This document shows positions 1-7,836 of a DNA stretch of 14,676 nt, piece after piece; the stretch's first letter is position 1; each line of letters opens with the position of its first letter. The notes under the pieces are model-generated. The model saw nothing but the letters and a program-made list of their open reading frames with translations. It was not told where the DNA came from and did no database searches. Source of the stretch: CAZJYT01 sp964550325 (lineage in GTDB: Bacteria; Patescibacteriota; Minisyncoccia; Minisyncoccales; CAZJYT01); NCBI GenBank assembly GCA_964550325.1, contig CAZJYT010000021.1:1-14676 (forward strand), in the 5' to 3' direction. A program made the position numbers and the translations under genes.

Positions 1-2
1 GT

Positions 3-30
3 TTAGGATTTTGGATTTAGGATTTTTTTA
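3..30. repeat. Short period-7 degenerate tandem repeat
   Basis: Units TTAGGAT, TTTGGAT and TTAGGAT follow one another from position 3 and run into a T tract. This is only about three copies in an otherwise unremarkable AT-rich stretch at the window edge, so the array could extend to the left. No function can be assigned. Confidence 0.4.
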
Positions 31-39
31 AAAATCGGT

Positions 40-54
40 AGGGGTCAGACCCCT
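40..54. repeat. Perfect 7-bp inverted repeat AGGGGTC-A-GACCCCT
   Basis: AGGGGTC (40-46) and GACCCCT (48-54) are exact reverse complements around a single A, and are GC-rich against an AT-rich background. From memory, GGGGTC/GACCCC palindromes of this kind often flank REP-associated tyrosine (Y1) transposase genes. No such gene is inside the window, so a REP/RAYT origin is an inference. The rest of 1-208 holds no gene that I can support; a small CACC/GGTG hairpin lies at 65-78. Confidence 0.5.
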
Positions 55-208
55 GTCAGATTAACACCTCCTTTGGTGGCAAAATAAAATGACTTCGGTT
101 ACCTAACTTAAATGCTTAACACATTTCGGGCTACAGAATCTGGAGATAAAAAAAGCTAACTTTTAATTTTAAGAAATTTAATCTATACTTAAACTAATCT
201 CATTAAAA

Positions 209-1585
209 ATGTTTATCCCCGGAGAAAAATCAGTTTTTAAACCCACTCTCTCTCCTCTATCTCTTTTACTTTTTGCTCTCTCAGGAACTTTAGGAGGAGG
301 TATTTTTGTTTTGATTGGAAAAGCAGGTAAATTGGCTGGATATTTTCTCCCTTTTTCATTTTTGATCTCAGGAATAATTGCCTTTTTAATTAGTAGAATA
401 TATGCCGAGCTTTCCTCTTCCATTCCTACTACTGGAGGAAGCTTCACTTATATCAAAAATGCCTTTGGTTCTAATTATTTTTTATTTTTGGTTTATTGGA
501 TTTTATGGTTGGCTCAGTTGGGATATAGCAGTTTAAATGCTCTGGGAGCAGGAATTTATCTCTCTTTAATTTTCCCTTTTCCTCCACTCTTAATTGCCCT
601 GACAATAATTTTAATTTTTTTGATAATTAGTTTTTTAGGAACAAAAAAGATGCAAAAATTACAAATTATCATTGGAATAATTGTTTTAATTTCTCTTTTA
701 ATTCTTTGCGAAAGCCTATTCAAAACCTTCTCCTTCAAGATTGAAGCACCAGAAAATTATCTCTCTTTCAAGAACCTCTTGGGATTGTTGTGGGTATTAC
801 CTTTAACCTTTATTATCTTTATTGGTAATGAAAACATTACTACCTTTTCTCCCTATGTAAAGAATCCTTCTAAAAATCTTCCTCTTGTTTTAAGTTTAAA
901 TGTATTAATTTTAACTGCCTTCACTATTCTTTTTTCCTTTTTAATGATTAATTCTTTTCCTTCAAAAGAGCTATTTAATACTCTTGAGCCATTTTTTTTA
1001 TTTAAAAAATATCTTGGTTCTAAAATAGGGCTTTTAGCTTTAATTTCTGCCATTCTCGCCTGTATAAGTAGTCTCTTTTTTTGTATCATTACCGCCTCTC
1101 ATTCCGCCTATGCCTTAGGAAAAATGGGAGAGTTTCCTCAAATATTTTCTAAACTTAACGCAAAAAAATCTCCCGTTTTAAGTACCACCATCAGTGGAAT
1201 TTTAGTGATTATCCTTTGTCTCTTTCAAAACCCTGAACTTTGTGCTAGGTTAACTAATATCGGTTTTTTTATGCAGTACATTGTTGTCTCTCTCTCCCTT
1301 ATTAAATTAAGAAAAACTAGGCCTTATCTTCCTCGACCTTATTTAGTAAAACCCTTTCCTTTAATCCCTTACCTCTTGATTTTTTTTAGCTTAATCTTTT
1401 TATTGTTTAGTGGAATTAAGGCCTGGATCCTAACCATAATCTTTTCTTTAATAGGCACCTTCGTTTATTTCTTCAGGTATCTTACCAAAGAGAGAGGAAT
1501 TTTGGTCTTCTTAGGAATAATATTATTCTTGGTTTTAACTCTTTCTATTTTCTCAATCTTGTATTTTCTCAGTTTACATTACTGA
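209..1585 (+). CDS. APC-superfamily amino acid permease
   Basis: Predicted cytoplasmic-membrane secondary transporter that moves amino acids or related amines, probably by proton symport or exchange; the substrate cannot be read from sequence. The 458 aa are almost entirely hydrophobic and fit about 12 TM helices. Family signatures are GTLGGGIFVLIGKAG in TM1 (residues 26-40), where the unwound substrate-binding glycines lie, YAELSSSIPTTGGSF (65-79) after TM2, GNENITTFSPYVKNPSKNLP (206-225) matching the family's conserved E-x-KNP-x-x-x-P loop, and YALGKMGEFPQIFSKLN (301-317) matching the A-x-DG-x-LP-x-x-F-x-x-x-N loop. Length is normal for the family. The ATG at 209 has no Shine-Dalgarno sequence; a possible -10 TATACT lies at 184-189 without a convincing -35. 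The 3' end overlaps the convergent small membrane-protein gene by 12 nt. For a host with reduced biosynthesis, amino acid uptake is a plausible role. Confidence 0.88.
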   Translation: MFIPGEKSVFKPTLSPLSLLLFALSGTLGGGIFVLIGKAGKLAGYFLPFSFLISGIIAFLISRIYAELSSSIPTTGGSFTYIKNAFGSNYFLFLVYWILWLAQLGYSSLNALGAGIYLSLIFPFPPLLIALTIILIFLIISFLGTKKMQKLQIIIGIIVLISLLILCESLFKTFSFKIEAPENYLSFKNLLGLLWVLPLTFIIFIGNENITTFSPYVKNPSKNLPLVLSLNVLILTAFTILFSFLMINSFPSKELFNTLEPFFLFKKYLGSKIGLLALISAILACISSLFFCIITASHSAYALGKMGEFPQIFSKLNAKKSPVLSTTISGILVIILCLFQNPELCARLTNIGFFMQYIVVSLSLIKLRKTRPYLPRPYLVKPFPLIPYLLIFFSLIFLLFSGIKAWILTIIFSLIGTFVYFFRYLTKERGILVFLGIILFLVLTLSIFSILYFLSLHY

Positions 1586-2128
1586 AAGAAGAACACCCCC
1601 TAATAGGTCAAAAATTCCTGCTGTTAGTAATAAAGAAATAAAGCCCAACCTAAAAGTGGGATTAAAAAGAAAAATCTCTAAATTTAGGGGTTCTATAACA
1701 AGAATAATACCAGCTAAAATCTCAATAATTCCTAAAAATATGAGACTTCCTCCAATTAAAATAGAAAATTTTTTAAAATTACCTAAAAGTTGGATTCTCT
1801 TGGCAATCTCTTGAGTCTCTTCTCTCTCTTTTATCAATTTCTCTATTGTCTCTGTAAGAATCTTTTCTCCTTTCAAGTTAATGGCATAATTTCTCAACAA
1901 ACCATAAGAAATAGAGGAAGTCTGAATAATTTTTTCTTTTATCTCTTTCCAGCTATCTTCCTCATTAAAAGGAGAGCCTTTGGTATTGTTCAATAGATAA
2001 TGAATAAAATCAATTTTTGAGGAATTGTTCTCTATGAAATTTAAAATCTTTTCTTTCTTCTCTTTCTCTTTCACTTCTTCTTCTACTTTTTCTACCTTCC
2101 TAAGAAGGAAATCTTTCATTTTCGTCAT
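1574..2128 (-). CDS. Small coiled-coil protein with two C-terminal TM helices, function unknown
   Basis: I do not recognise this 184-aa protein. Residues 5-28 are very charged (KVEKVEEEVKEKEKKEK) and likely helical. Residues 30-118 form a soluble, mostly helical region. Two hydrophobic segments follow at about 121-145 (FSILIGGSLIFLGIIEILAG) and 162-183 (GFISLLLTAGIFDLLGGVLL), joined by a short loop. Expected topology is a hairpin in the membrane with the large N-terminal part in the cytoplasm. The start could be M1 or M4 (the sequence begins MTKMK), as neither has a clear ribosome binding site. A -35/-10 pair lies about 45-73 bp upstream. The gene is convergent with the permease, overlapping its last 12 nt, and divergent from the LysM-CHAP gene. 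No catalytic motif is visible. Confidence 0.72.
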   Translation of the reverse strand: MTKMKDFLLRKVEKVEEEVKEKEKKEKILNFIENNSSKIDFIHYLLNNTKGSPFNEEDSWKEIKEKIIQTSSISYGLLRNYAINLKGEKILTETIEKLIKEREETQEIAKRIQLLGNFKKFSILIGGSLIFLGIIEILAGIILVIEPLNLEIFLFNPTFRLGFISLLLTAGIFDLLGGVLLSVM

Positions 2129-2172
2129 ATGATTAATTTTTTGTCTTCTTTATTAAAAGATTTTCTTTTTTC

Positions 2173-2201
2173 ATTTTACTTTTTACCTTAAAATTTTGCA
2201 A
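2173..2201 (-). promoter_or_regulatory. Candidate promoter for the small membrane-protein gene
   Basis: On the minus strand TTGCAA (2201-2196) and TAAAAT (2178-2173) are separated by 17 nt, giving a leader of roughly 40 nt before the ATG at 2128. The match is moderate and the region is AT-rich, so chance is possible. Confidence 0.4.
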
Positions 2202-2251
2202 ATTTTTAATATTCTCAATTTAAACCTACATCCTCAGGTGATAAAAATACC

Positions 2252-2279
2252 TTGACAATTATTGTCGAAATCTTACAAT
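2252..2279 (+). promoter_or_regulatory. Strong sigma70-type promoter of the LysM-CHAP gene, near-leaderless
   Basis: A perfect -35 TTGACA (2252-2257) and a -10 TACAAT (2274-2279) are separated by 16 nt. The expected start site is near 2286, only about 4 nt before the ATG at 2290. There is no room for a Shine-Dalgarno sequence, so the message would be essentially leaderless. Confidence 0.75.
2254..2266. promoter_or_regulatory. Perfect inverted repeat GACAAT-T-ATTGTC over the -35 box (possible operator)
   Basis: GACAAT (2254-2259) and ATTGTC (2261-2266) are exact reverse complements around one T, covering most of the -35 hexamer and the start of the spacer. A dimeric repressor bound here would block RNA polymerase. 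No regulator gene lies next to it, so the operator role is an inference from position and symmetry alone. Confidence 0.4.
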
Positions 2280-2289
2280 AAAAAAAGTT

Positions 2290-3297
2290 ATGAAAAAGTC
2301 TTGGAAACAATTCTCTGAGTTTTTTCCTCTTTTTCTCTTTATCTTTTTGATCTTATCTTTATTTTCTTTTTTCCCAAATAATTCAAAAGAGAAAGAAGAC
2401 TCTTATTTCTTTGTCTCTAAAAAAAAATTAGCTCTCACTTCTTCTTTTAATTCTCCTTTAAAATATTTTAATTTCTCTTTAATCAAGAATACTGCCTTCA
2501 GAGAAATCTCTCCTCCCTATCTCTTCAAACCCCAGGTATTAGCAGTAAAAACTGAGAAAGAAAGAACAACCTCTCTTTCCACGATGTCTTCTTACAAAAA
2601 AGAAATTAAAAAATATGTTGTTAAAAAGGGAGATACTCTCTGCTTAATTGCTGAAAAATTTAAAATTACTCCTCAGACAATAAAATGGGCAAATGATCTA
2701 AAAAATTCATTGATAAAGCCTGGACAGGAGTTAATTATCTTACCGGTAGATGGAGTCTTACATGTGGTAAAAAAAGGAGATACGGTAACAAAATTAGCAA
2801 AAAAATATAAGGTGGCAAAAGAAGATATCATTAACTTTAACGGACTTTCTGAGGACGGGAAGTTATTTGAAAACGAGGTATTAATTATTCCTGGTGGGGA
2901 AAAACCAAATGATTCTTTTTCAAAAACCTCCTCAAAACCAAAAATTAGAAAAAAGGGAAATTACTATTATCCTTGGGGTTATTGTACCTTTTGGGCGGAA
3001 TATAAATGGCAGACAGAACAAAAAAGAAAAGTACCCTCCTTTTTTGGTAATGCAAAGAATTGGCTAAAAAGAGCTAAAGCTAGTGGATATAAGGTGTGTG
3101 AGGGAGCAAGCTGTCCTCCAAAAAAAGGAGCAATAATTTCTTTAAAAACTTCTCATCCATTGGGTCATGTTGCTTATGTAGAGGAGGTAACTCCAAATTA
3201 TGTGGTATTCTCTGAAATGAATTACTATGGCTTTGGGAAAGTAAACTATCGGAGGTTAAAAATAGGAGATAAGAGAATTAGAGGTTATATTTACTGA
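2290..3297 (+). CDS. LysM-LysM-CHAP domain cell-wall hydrolase
   Basis: Secreted or membrane-tethered peptidoglycan hydrolase. CHAP domains are NlpC/P60-related cysteine amidases or endopeptidases that cut peptide stems, and LysM repeats bind GlcNAc-containing glycan. Of 335 aa, residues 1-10 are basic and 11-28 are a hydrophobic signal or anchor helix with no obvious cleavage site. A Ser/Lys-rich linker follows, then LysM1 (about 108-152, YVVKKGDTLCLIAEKF) and LysM2 (about 157-201, HVVKKGDTVTKLAKKY), a short linker, and CHAP (about 223-335). The catalytic Cys232 is in GYCTFWAEYKW, the His293 in LGHVAYVE, and the third polar residue is likely E309 or N311 in FSEMNYYG. An extra CEGASC pair (270/275) might form a disulfide outside the cell. 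It may serve in wall remodelling or division, or as an enzyme used against a host or neighbour cell. The last 7 nt overlap the convergent comM gene. Confidence 0.9.
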   Translation: MKKSWKQFSEFFPLFLFIFLILSLFSFFPNNSKEKEDSYFFVSKKKLALTSSFNSPLKYFNFSLIKNTAFREISPPYLFKPQVLAVKTEKERTTSLSTMSSYKKEIKKYVVKKGDTLCLIAEKFKITPQTIKWANDLKNSLIKPGQELIILPVDGVLHVVKKGDTVTKLAKKYKVAKEDIINFNGLSEDGKLFENEVLIIPGGEKPNDSFSKTSSKPKIRKKGNYYYPWGYCTFWAEYKWQTEQKRKVPSFFGNAKNWLKRAKASGYKVCEGASCPPKKGAIISLKTSHPLGHVAYVEEVTPNYVVFSEMNYYGFGKVNYRRLKIGDKRIRGYIY

Positions 3298-4820
3298 AAA
3301 TTATCAAGATTAAACCTAAAGGATAAAGCCTCGCTTACATGGTCAAACAATATCTTCTCTGAACTTTCTAAATCAGCAATGGTTCGGGCTACCTTTAATA
3401 CGCGGTGGTAGCCCCTTGCTGAAAGTCTTCCAGAATCCACAAAAGATTTCAAAAGAGATTTAGATTTATCATCTATCTGACAATACCTCTCAATTTTTGA
3501 AACTGGAATTTCTGAATTTAAAAGGAATTTTTCTTTTTTATATCTTTCTCTTTGAATCTGCTGAGCCCTCAAAACCTTTTCTCTTATCATTGAGGTAACA
3601 TCTTCCTGAAAAGAAATCAATTTCTCAAATTCCACTTTTTTTACATTAATAAACAAATCAATCCTATCACTCAGAGGTCCTGACAGTTTTCTTTGATACA
3701 TTCTAATTTGAGAGTTGGTACAGGTACATTCTCTATCAGGAGAACCATAGAAACCACAAGGACAAGGGTTAGAAGCAGCAATTAAAGTGAATTTTGCTGG
3801 AAAAGAAAGAGAATATCTTGCACGCAAAATAGTAATTTTCCCATCCTCTAAGGGCTCTCTTAAACTTTCTAAAACATCGCGATGAAACTCAGGAAGCTCA
3901 TCCAAAAACAAAACTCCGCGGTGGGCTAAAGTAATCTCTCCCGGGCGGGGAGGATTACCACCACCAATTAAGGCGGTTTCAGAACAAGTATGATGGGGCG
4001 CTCTAAAGGGCCGTTGGGTTAAAAAGGGTTTTTGAGGAGATAAATAACCAACAATACTGTAGATTTTAGTTACCGCTAACGATTCTTCAAAAGAAAGGGG
4101 AGGTAAAATAGAAATAATTGACTTTGCTAATAAACTTTTACCAGTTCCAGCAGGTCCTATCATTAAAACATTATGTCCTCCTGCTGCTGAAATTATCAGA
4201 GCTCTTTTGGCAAATTCCTGTCCCTTAATATCACTTAATCTAATTAGATTTTCTTCTCTAAAGGAAAAATTTTTAAAAGAAGTAATATGAGGTAAAATTT
4301 CTTTTTTTCCTTCCAAATAATCAATAGTCTCTTTTAAGGTTTCCACCCCAATTATTTTTATTCCTCTCACTAATCCTGCCTCTGATAAATTATCTTTTGG
4401 TAAAATTATTTCTTCAAATCCTTTCTCTTTAGCAGTTAAAGTAAAACACAGAGCTCCTTTTATAGGTCTTACTTTTCCATCTAAACCTAGTTCTCCTAAA
4501 AAAATTTTATTTTTAGGATTAAATCTTATTTTTTTCTCAGCCAATAAAAAACCTAAAGCAATAGGTAAATCATAAATGGCTCCTTCTTTTTTTAAATCAG
4601 CAGGAGCTAAAGAAACCAAAACCTTAATTGGCTGAGAAAGGGGAGAAGAGAATCCAGAGTTTTCTAGGGCTGAAGCCACCCTTTCTTTTGACTCCTGGAC
4701 AGCTTTATCAGGTAAACCTACAATATTGAAAGAGCGTAGACCAAAATTAGTTTCTGTTTCAATTTCAATAATTTGAGTTTCCAAACCCAAAAGAGCAGCT
4801 GAAAAAATCTTAGAGAGCAT
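3291..4820 (-). CDS. comM: ComM/YifB-family AAA+ ATPase (Mg-chelatase-like)
   Basis: ComM homologues are hexameric AAA+ DNA helicases that promote branch migration when incoming single-stranded DNA recombines into the chromosome during natural transformation. The N-terminal third (1-180) is the ribosomal-S5-like/Lon-protease-like fold with the typical GLPDKAVQESKERV (35-48). The ATPase core has Walker A GPAGTGKS (222-229), PFRAPHHT (271-278), Walker B VLFLDELPEF (303-312) and SGPLSDRID (380-388), carrying the sensor/arginine-finger region. NPCPCG with C353, C355, C366 and C368 is the family's putative metal-binding cysteine set. The C-terminal helical domain contains LSARGYHRVLKVARTIADLE (467-486). 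Length (509 aa) is normal and no key residue is missing. It is the last gene of the coiled-coil unit, starting 3 nt after the stop of the preceding gene; GAGG lies too close to the ATG to be a usual Shine-Dalgarno site. Confidence 0.95.
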   Translation of the reverse strand: MLSKIFSAALLGLETQIIEIETETNFGLRSFNIVGLPDKAVQESKERVASALENSGFSSPLSQPIKVLVSLAPADLKKEGAIYDLPIALGFLLAEKKIRFNPKNKIFLGELGLDGKVRPIKGALCFTLTAKEKGFEEIILPKDNLSEAGLVRGIKIIGVETLKETIDYLEGKKEILPHITSFKNFSFREENLIRLSDIKGQEFAKRALIISAAGGHNVLMIGPAGTGKSLLAKSIISILPPLSFEESLAVTKIYSIVGYLSPQKPFLTQRPFRAPHHTCSETALIGGGNPPRPGEITLAHRGVLFLDELPEFHRDVLESLREPLEDGKITILRARYSLSFPAKFTLIAASNPCPCGFYGSPDRECTCTNSQIRMYQRKLSGPLSDRIDLFINVKKVEFEKLISFQEDVTSMIREKVLRAQQIQRERYKKEKFLLNSEIPVSKIERYCQIDDKSKSLLKSFVDSGRLSARGYHRVLKVARTIADLESSEKILFDHVSEALSFRFNLDNFQ

Positions 4821-4823
4821 ACC

Positions 4824-6092
4824 TCAAACATCCCCTTCATTCTTTTCCTCTTCTTTTCTTTTCTTAAGAGATTTAATCTTCTTACTAATCATTTCAAATA
4901 TCCTCTTTTTTCTCTCTATTTCCTTCTCTGGTATCTTTTCCTTTTCTTTCGGTTCTTCCTTTTGCTCCTCTTTAGTTGACGGAGAAGGGGCCTGATAAAT
5001 TTCTTTGGGAATATTTTCTAAAAAGTAAGGAAGTTTTTCTTTTTCTCCTTTAGTTATTTCTTCTTTGGGAGGAGTAGACTCTTTTTCTAAAATCTTGGAT
5101 TTCTCTTTTTCTACGCCAGCTTCTTCTACACCAACTTCTTTTGGTCTTTCTTCTTTTTCAGTCTTTTCTAATTTCTCTTTAACTTCTTTCTCCTCAACCT
5201 CTGGCTTTTTTTCTTTTGTTACAGCTTGAGAAGGTTTTTCCGTCTTCTCTGTCACTTCTTCTTTCTTAAAAGAAGGAGGAGGTTTTTTTTCTTCTTCTTT
5301 TTTTAATTTCCTAAGTTTTTCCTCTAATTCCTCTTCCTTTTCTAATAAATCTTGGTATCTCTTTCTTTTTTTCTTTAACTTCTCATCAAGCTCTTTTAGC
5401 CTTTTATCAAATTCCCATCTTCTCTTCTCAATTTTCGTTCTTTCTTTTTCTTTCTCTCTTCTTTCCACCTCTATCCTTTGCTCTTCCTTCACAATCTTTT
5501 CAAGCTCTTTTTCTAAATTTTCCTCTTGAGAAATTATTTGTTGAAAATCTCTTTCAATTTCCTTTTTCTGATGAGAGAATTTTTCAATTAAATCTCCTAA
5601 AGGCAAAAGTTCTTCTTCTATTTTTTCTATCTCTTTTTTAATCACCAATACTTCTAATTCATTAGAAATCTTTCTTAATTCTTCTTTTATTTCTCTTTCT
5701 CTTTCTGATACCCTGTTATATTCAGCCTGGACTTCCCCATACTTTCTCTCTACAGCTTTAATTTCATCCTGAATCCTCCATTTATCCATTTCAGTAATAT
5801 GGAGAGTCTCAGCTATTTTCTGTCTCTCTTTCTCCCATTTCTCTCTTTCTTCTAGAGAAGAGGCTGCTCTTTCTTTATTTTCAATTTCTCTCTTTTGCTC
5901 TTCTATTTTTTCTTCCTCTCTCAGTACCAATCTTAATTGTTCTCTTAATTTTGCCAATTGTTGTTCTATTGGAAAATGTTCTTTTCTTGCCTCTAACTCT
6001 TTTTTCTTTAATAACAAAGGAGAAAGCTCTGCTTCTAAGGCTTTCCTTTTCTTCTCTAATTCTTTTATTTTTTCTTGAGAATTTTTTTCCAT
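4824..6092 (-). CDS. Coiled-coil protein CC2, paralogue of its upstream neighbour, function unknown
   Basis: A 422-aa protein extremely rich in Glu and Lys. Residues 1-270 look like long, nearly continuous coiled coil interrupted by a Pro/Leu-rich turn (ELLPLGDLIEKF, 161-172). Residues 270-345 are disordered and low in complexity (K/E/P/T). A short hydrophobic patch (LPYFLENIPKEIYQAP) comes next, then a basic amphipathic tail near the C-terminus (IFEMISKKIKSLKKRK). Tryptophans are unusual in such coils, yet W86, W105 and W226 sit in contexts (EKWEKER, MDKWRIQDE, RRWEFDK) that match the neighbouring protein, including the 19-residue spacing of the first pair. There is no signal peptide, TM helix or nucleotide-binding motif. 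Its ATG overlaps the stop of the upstream gene (TAATG), indicating translational coupling, and comM follows after 3 nt. SMC-like resemblance can arise from composition alone; there is no ATPase head. Confidence 0.8.
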   Translation of the reverse strand: MEKNSQEKIKELEKKRKALEAELSPLLLKKKELEARKEHFPIEQQLAKLREQLRLVLREEEKIEEQKREIENKERAASSLEEREKWEKERQKIAETLHITEMDKWRIQDEIKAVERKYGEVQAEYNRVSEREREIKEELRKISNELEVLVIKKEIEKIEEELLPLGDLIEKFSHQKKEIERDFQQIISQEENLEKELEKIVKEEQRIEVERREKEKERTKIEKRRWEFDKRLKELDEKLKKKRKRYQDLLEKEEELEEKLRKLKKEEEKKPPPSFKKEEVTEKTEKPSQAVTKEKKPEVEEKEVKEKLEKTEKEERPKEVGVEEAGVEKEKSKILEKESTPPKEEITKGEKEKLPYFLENIPKEIYQAPSPSTKEEQKEEPKEKEKIPEKEIERKKRIFEMISKKIKSLKKRKEEEKNEGDV

Positions 6093-7681
6093 TAGGGTTT
6101 CTTTCTTCTAATTATTAAAGTCTTTATCTTCTGAAAAAAAGAAGGTCTTTTTTTCTTTTCCTCTTCTTCCTCCTCTAAGTTTTCCACCCTAGCCTCCTCT
6201 TCTTCCTTCTTCTTCTCTAAATCTTCTCTCTCAGAAATCTGAGGAGGTTGAAAAACAGTTTCTTCTTTTTCAAATTTTTTTGCTAACTCCTCAAAATTTA
6301 ACTCTTCAGCTACCTCTTTTTCTGCCTCCCCTCCCTTTTCTTTCTTTTCTTCCTTTTCCTCTCTTTCTTCTATTTTTTTTACTTTCTCTCTCTTTTCTTC
6401 TATTCCTTCCTTCTCTTCTAAGACCTTTTCTTCTTTAGATACCGCTGGAATTTCTTCTTTTGCTAATTCTTTCCCCTCTTCTTTGATTTTTTCTTCTTCT
6501 TCTTTGACCTCTTCTTTTTGTTCCTCAATCTTCTCTTCTTTCTCCTCTTTTGCCATTTCCTCTTTCAACTTCATTTTTTTCTCTTCTCTCAATCTCATCT
6601 CCTCCGCCTCAGCTTTCGAAGGGACCTTTTCTTTCCTTCCAAGCTTTTCCTCTATCTCATCGATTCTTTTTCTTATATCTTCTCCTTGTCTTATTATCTC
6701 CTGAATTTCTTTCTCAACCTTCTCTGTCTTCTTTTTTACTTCCTTCAACTCTTTTGCCGCTCTCCATCTCATTTCTTCAATCTGTCTCCTTTGCTGGGTC
6801 TTTTCCCACCACAATTCTTCTAATTCTCTCTCTTTAGTGGGACTAATAATTCCTTTGCGGATCTCTTTTTTTTGATTTTCAATTTCTGCTACCTCTGCCT
6901 CAACCGCTTTTTCTCTCTCTACTATCTCTTCAAACCTCCTCTGAAGTCTATCCTTTTCCTGAAGGATCTCTTTTCCTTTCTCTTCTGCTAAAGAGAGTTT
7001 TTTATTAATTTCTTCTAACTCTCTCTTAAGTTTTATTCTTTCACTCTCTAATAAAACTTCCTGAAGTTGTTTTTTATATCTTTCTTCTCTTAAAAACAAT
7101 CTTTCTTCCTCAAGAGTAACCTGAGTGAGTTTCTCTTGATAATTTCTAATATCATCTTTCCAGCTCCACTTAGTTTCTTCAATCTTTCTAATCCTATCTT
7201 CAATCTCTCTCCGTTTTAACTCCCACTTTTGAATTTCTTCAGGAAGAGAAGCCTCCTTTTCTTTTTTTTCAACTCCCTCTTTTTCTTTTTCAATCTCTTT
7301 TTCTTGTTTGGAAATATCTATTATTTTCTCTTTAAATTTATCTATTTCCTTTAGAATCTCTCCTTTTTTTTCTTCTAATTCCTTCTTTTGAAGAGAAATT
7401 TTTCTAATCTCTCCCTGAAGATATTCTATTTCCTTTTCTAATTCCTCCAATGTTTTTTTCTTTTTTGGCCCCTTAATTGGGAATGCTTCTTCTTTTACTT
7501 CCTCTTCTTTTACTTCTTCCTTTGGTTTTGATTTTTCTTCTTTTAACTTGGTTTTCTCCTCTGACTTTATCTCTTTTTCTTTCTCTGGCTGCTTCTTTTC
7601 TTTTTCTTTTTTTACTTCTCCTTTTTTTACTTCTTCCTCTTCTCCCTCTAGTTTTTCTTTTTCTAACCTCTTTTCCTTTTT
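6092..7681 (-). CDS. Coiled-coil protein CC1, main (C-terminal) part of a gene cut by the assembly gap
   Basis: The frame is open for 529 codons from the gap edge at 7681 down to TAA at 6092-6094. A start at TTG 7450 would give 452 aa, but the frame stays open upstream with the same K/E-rich composition, so TTG is an internal leucine. After a Lys/Glu/Pro-rich segment, a coiled coil begins at LEELEKEIEYLQGEIRKI and runs about 270 residues. It carries tryptophans in QKWELKR, TKWSWKDD, LWWEKTQ and MRWRAAKEL. Next comes a disordered K/E region, then FQPPQISERED and a basic amphipathic C-terminal tail (FFQKIKTLIIRRKKP). No membrane helix or enzyme motif is visible. Joined to the N-terminal piece across the gap it would be about 557 aa. 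It is the first gene of the unit with CC2 and comM. A cytoskeletal, scaffold or envelope-linked role is possible but unproven. Confidence 0.75.
   Translation of the reverse strand, partial: KKEKRLEKEKLEGEEEEVKKGEVKKEKEKKQPEKEKEIKSEEKTKLKEEKSKPKEEVKEEEVKEEAFPIKGPKKKKTLEELEKEIEYLQGEIRKISLQKKELEEKKGEILKEIDKFKEKIIDISKQEKEIEKEKEGVEKKEKEASLPEEIQKWELKRREIEDRIRKIEETKWSWKDDIRNYQEKLTQVTLEEERLFLREERYKKQLQEVLLESERIKLKRELEEINKKLSLAEEKGKEILQEKDRLQRRFEEIVEREKAVEAEVAEIENQKKEIRKGIISPTKERELEELWWEKTQQRRQIEEMRWRAAKELKEVKKKTEKVEKEIQEIIRQGEDIRKRIDEIEEKLGRKEKVPSKAEAEEMRLREEKKMKLKEEMAKEEKEEKIEEQKEEVKEEEEKIKEEGKELAKEEIPAVSKEEKVLEEKEGIEEKREKVKKIEEREEKEEKKEKGGEAEKEVAEELNFEELAKKFEKEETVFQPPQISEREDLEKKKEEEEARVENLEEEEEEKKKRPSFFQKIKTLIIRRKKP
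7627..7681. repeat. 55-bp sequence at left gap edge, identical to 7782-7836
   Basis: All 55 bases from TTACTTCTTCC to the final T tract are identical to the copy directly right of the Ns. The copy ends exactly where the Ns begin. This fits a contig-end overlap, or the first unit of a longer tandem repeat. Confidence 0.95.
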
Positions 7682-7781
7682 NNNNNNNNNNNNNNNNNNN
7701 NNNNNNNNNNNNNNNNNNNNNNNNNNNNNNNNNNNNNNNNNNNNNNNNNNNNNNNNNNNNNNNNNNNNNNNNNNNNNNNNN
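7682..7781. other. Assembly gap (100 Ns)
   Basis: Exactly 100 consecutive Ns, the usual placeholder for a gap of unknown size. It falls inside the coiled-coil gene. Because both flanks are the same 55-bp sequence, the true missing length may be zero or negative. Confidence 0.99.
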
Positions 7782-7836
7782 TTACTTCTTCCTCTTCTCC
7801 CTCTAGTTTTTCTTTTTCTAACCTCTTTTCCTTTTT
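7782..7836. repeat. 55-bp sequence at right gap edge, identical to 7627-7681
   Basis: Second copy of the gap-flanking sequence, starting at the first base after the Ns. On the minus strand it encodes part of KKKEKRLEKEKLEGEEEEV in the same codon phase as the left copy, so merging the copies keeps the reading frame. Confidence 0.95.

Noticed and set aside
3..30. CRISPR or telomere-like repeat array
   Set aside because: Only about three degenerate 7-nt units with no spacers, which is too short to support either.
184..189. TATACT as -10 of the permease promoter
   Set aside because: No acceptable -35 lies 15-19 nt upstream and the region is AT-rich, so it is not listed as a feature.
6483..6837. 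Three overlapping plus-strand open frames rich in F, L and S
   Set aside because: They are the antisense of the K/E-rich coiled-coil gene. Lack of stops follows from that composition, and they show no domain or start signal.
7448..7450. TTG as start codon of the coiled-coil gene CC1
   Set aside because: The frame stays open up to the gap with the same composition and joins the ATG at 7920 when the duplicated 55-bp edges are merged, so TTG is read as an internal leucine codon.
4824..7681. SMC/Rad50-type ATPase
   Set aside because: Coiled-coil length and charge resemble SMC arms, but there is no Walker A, Walker B or signature motif at either end.
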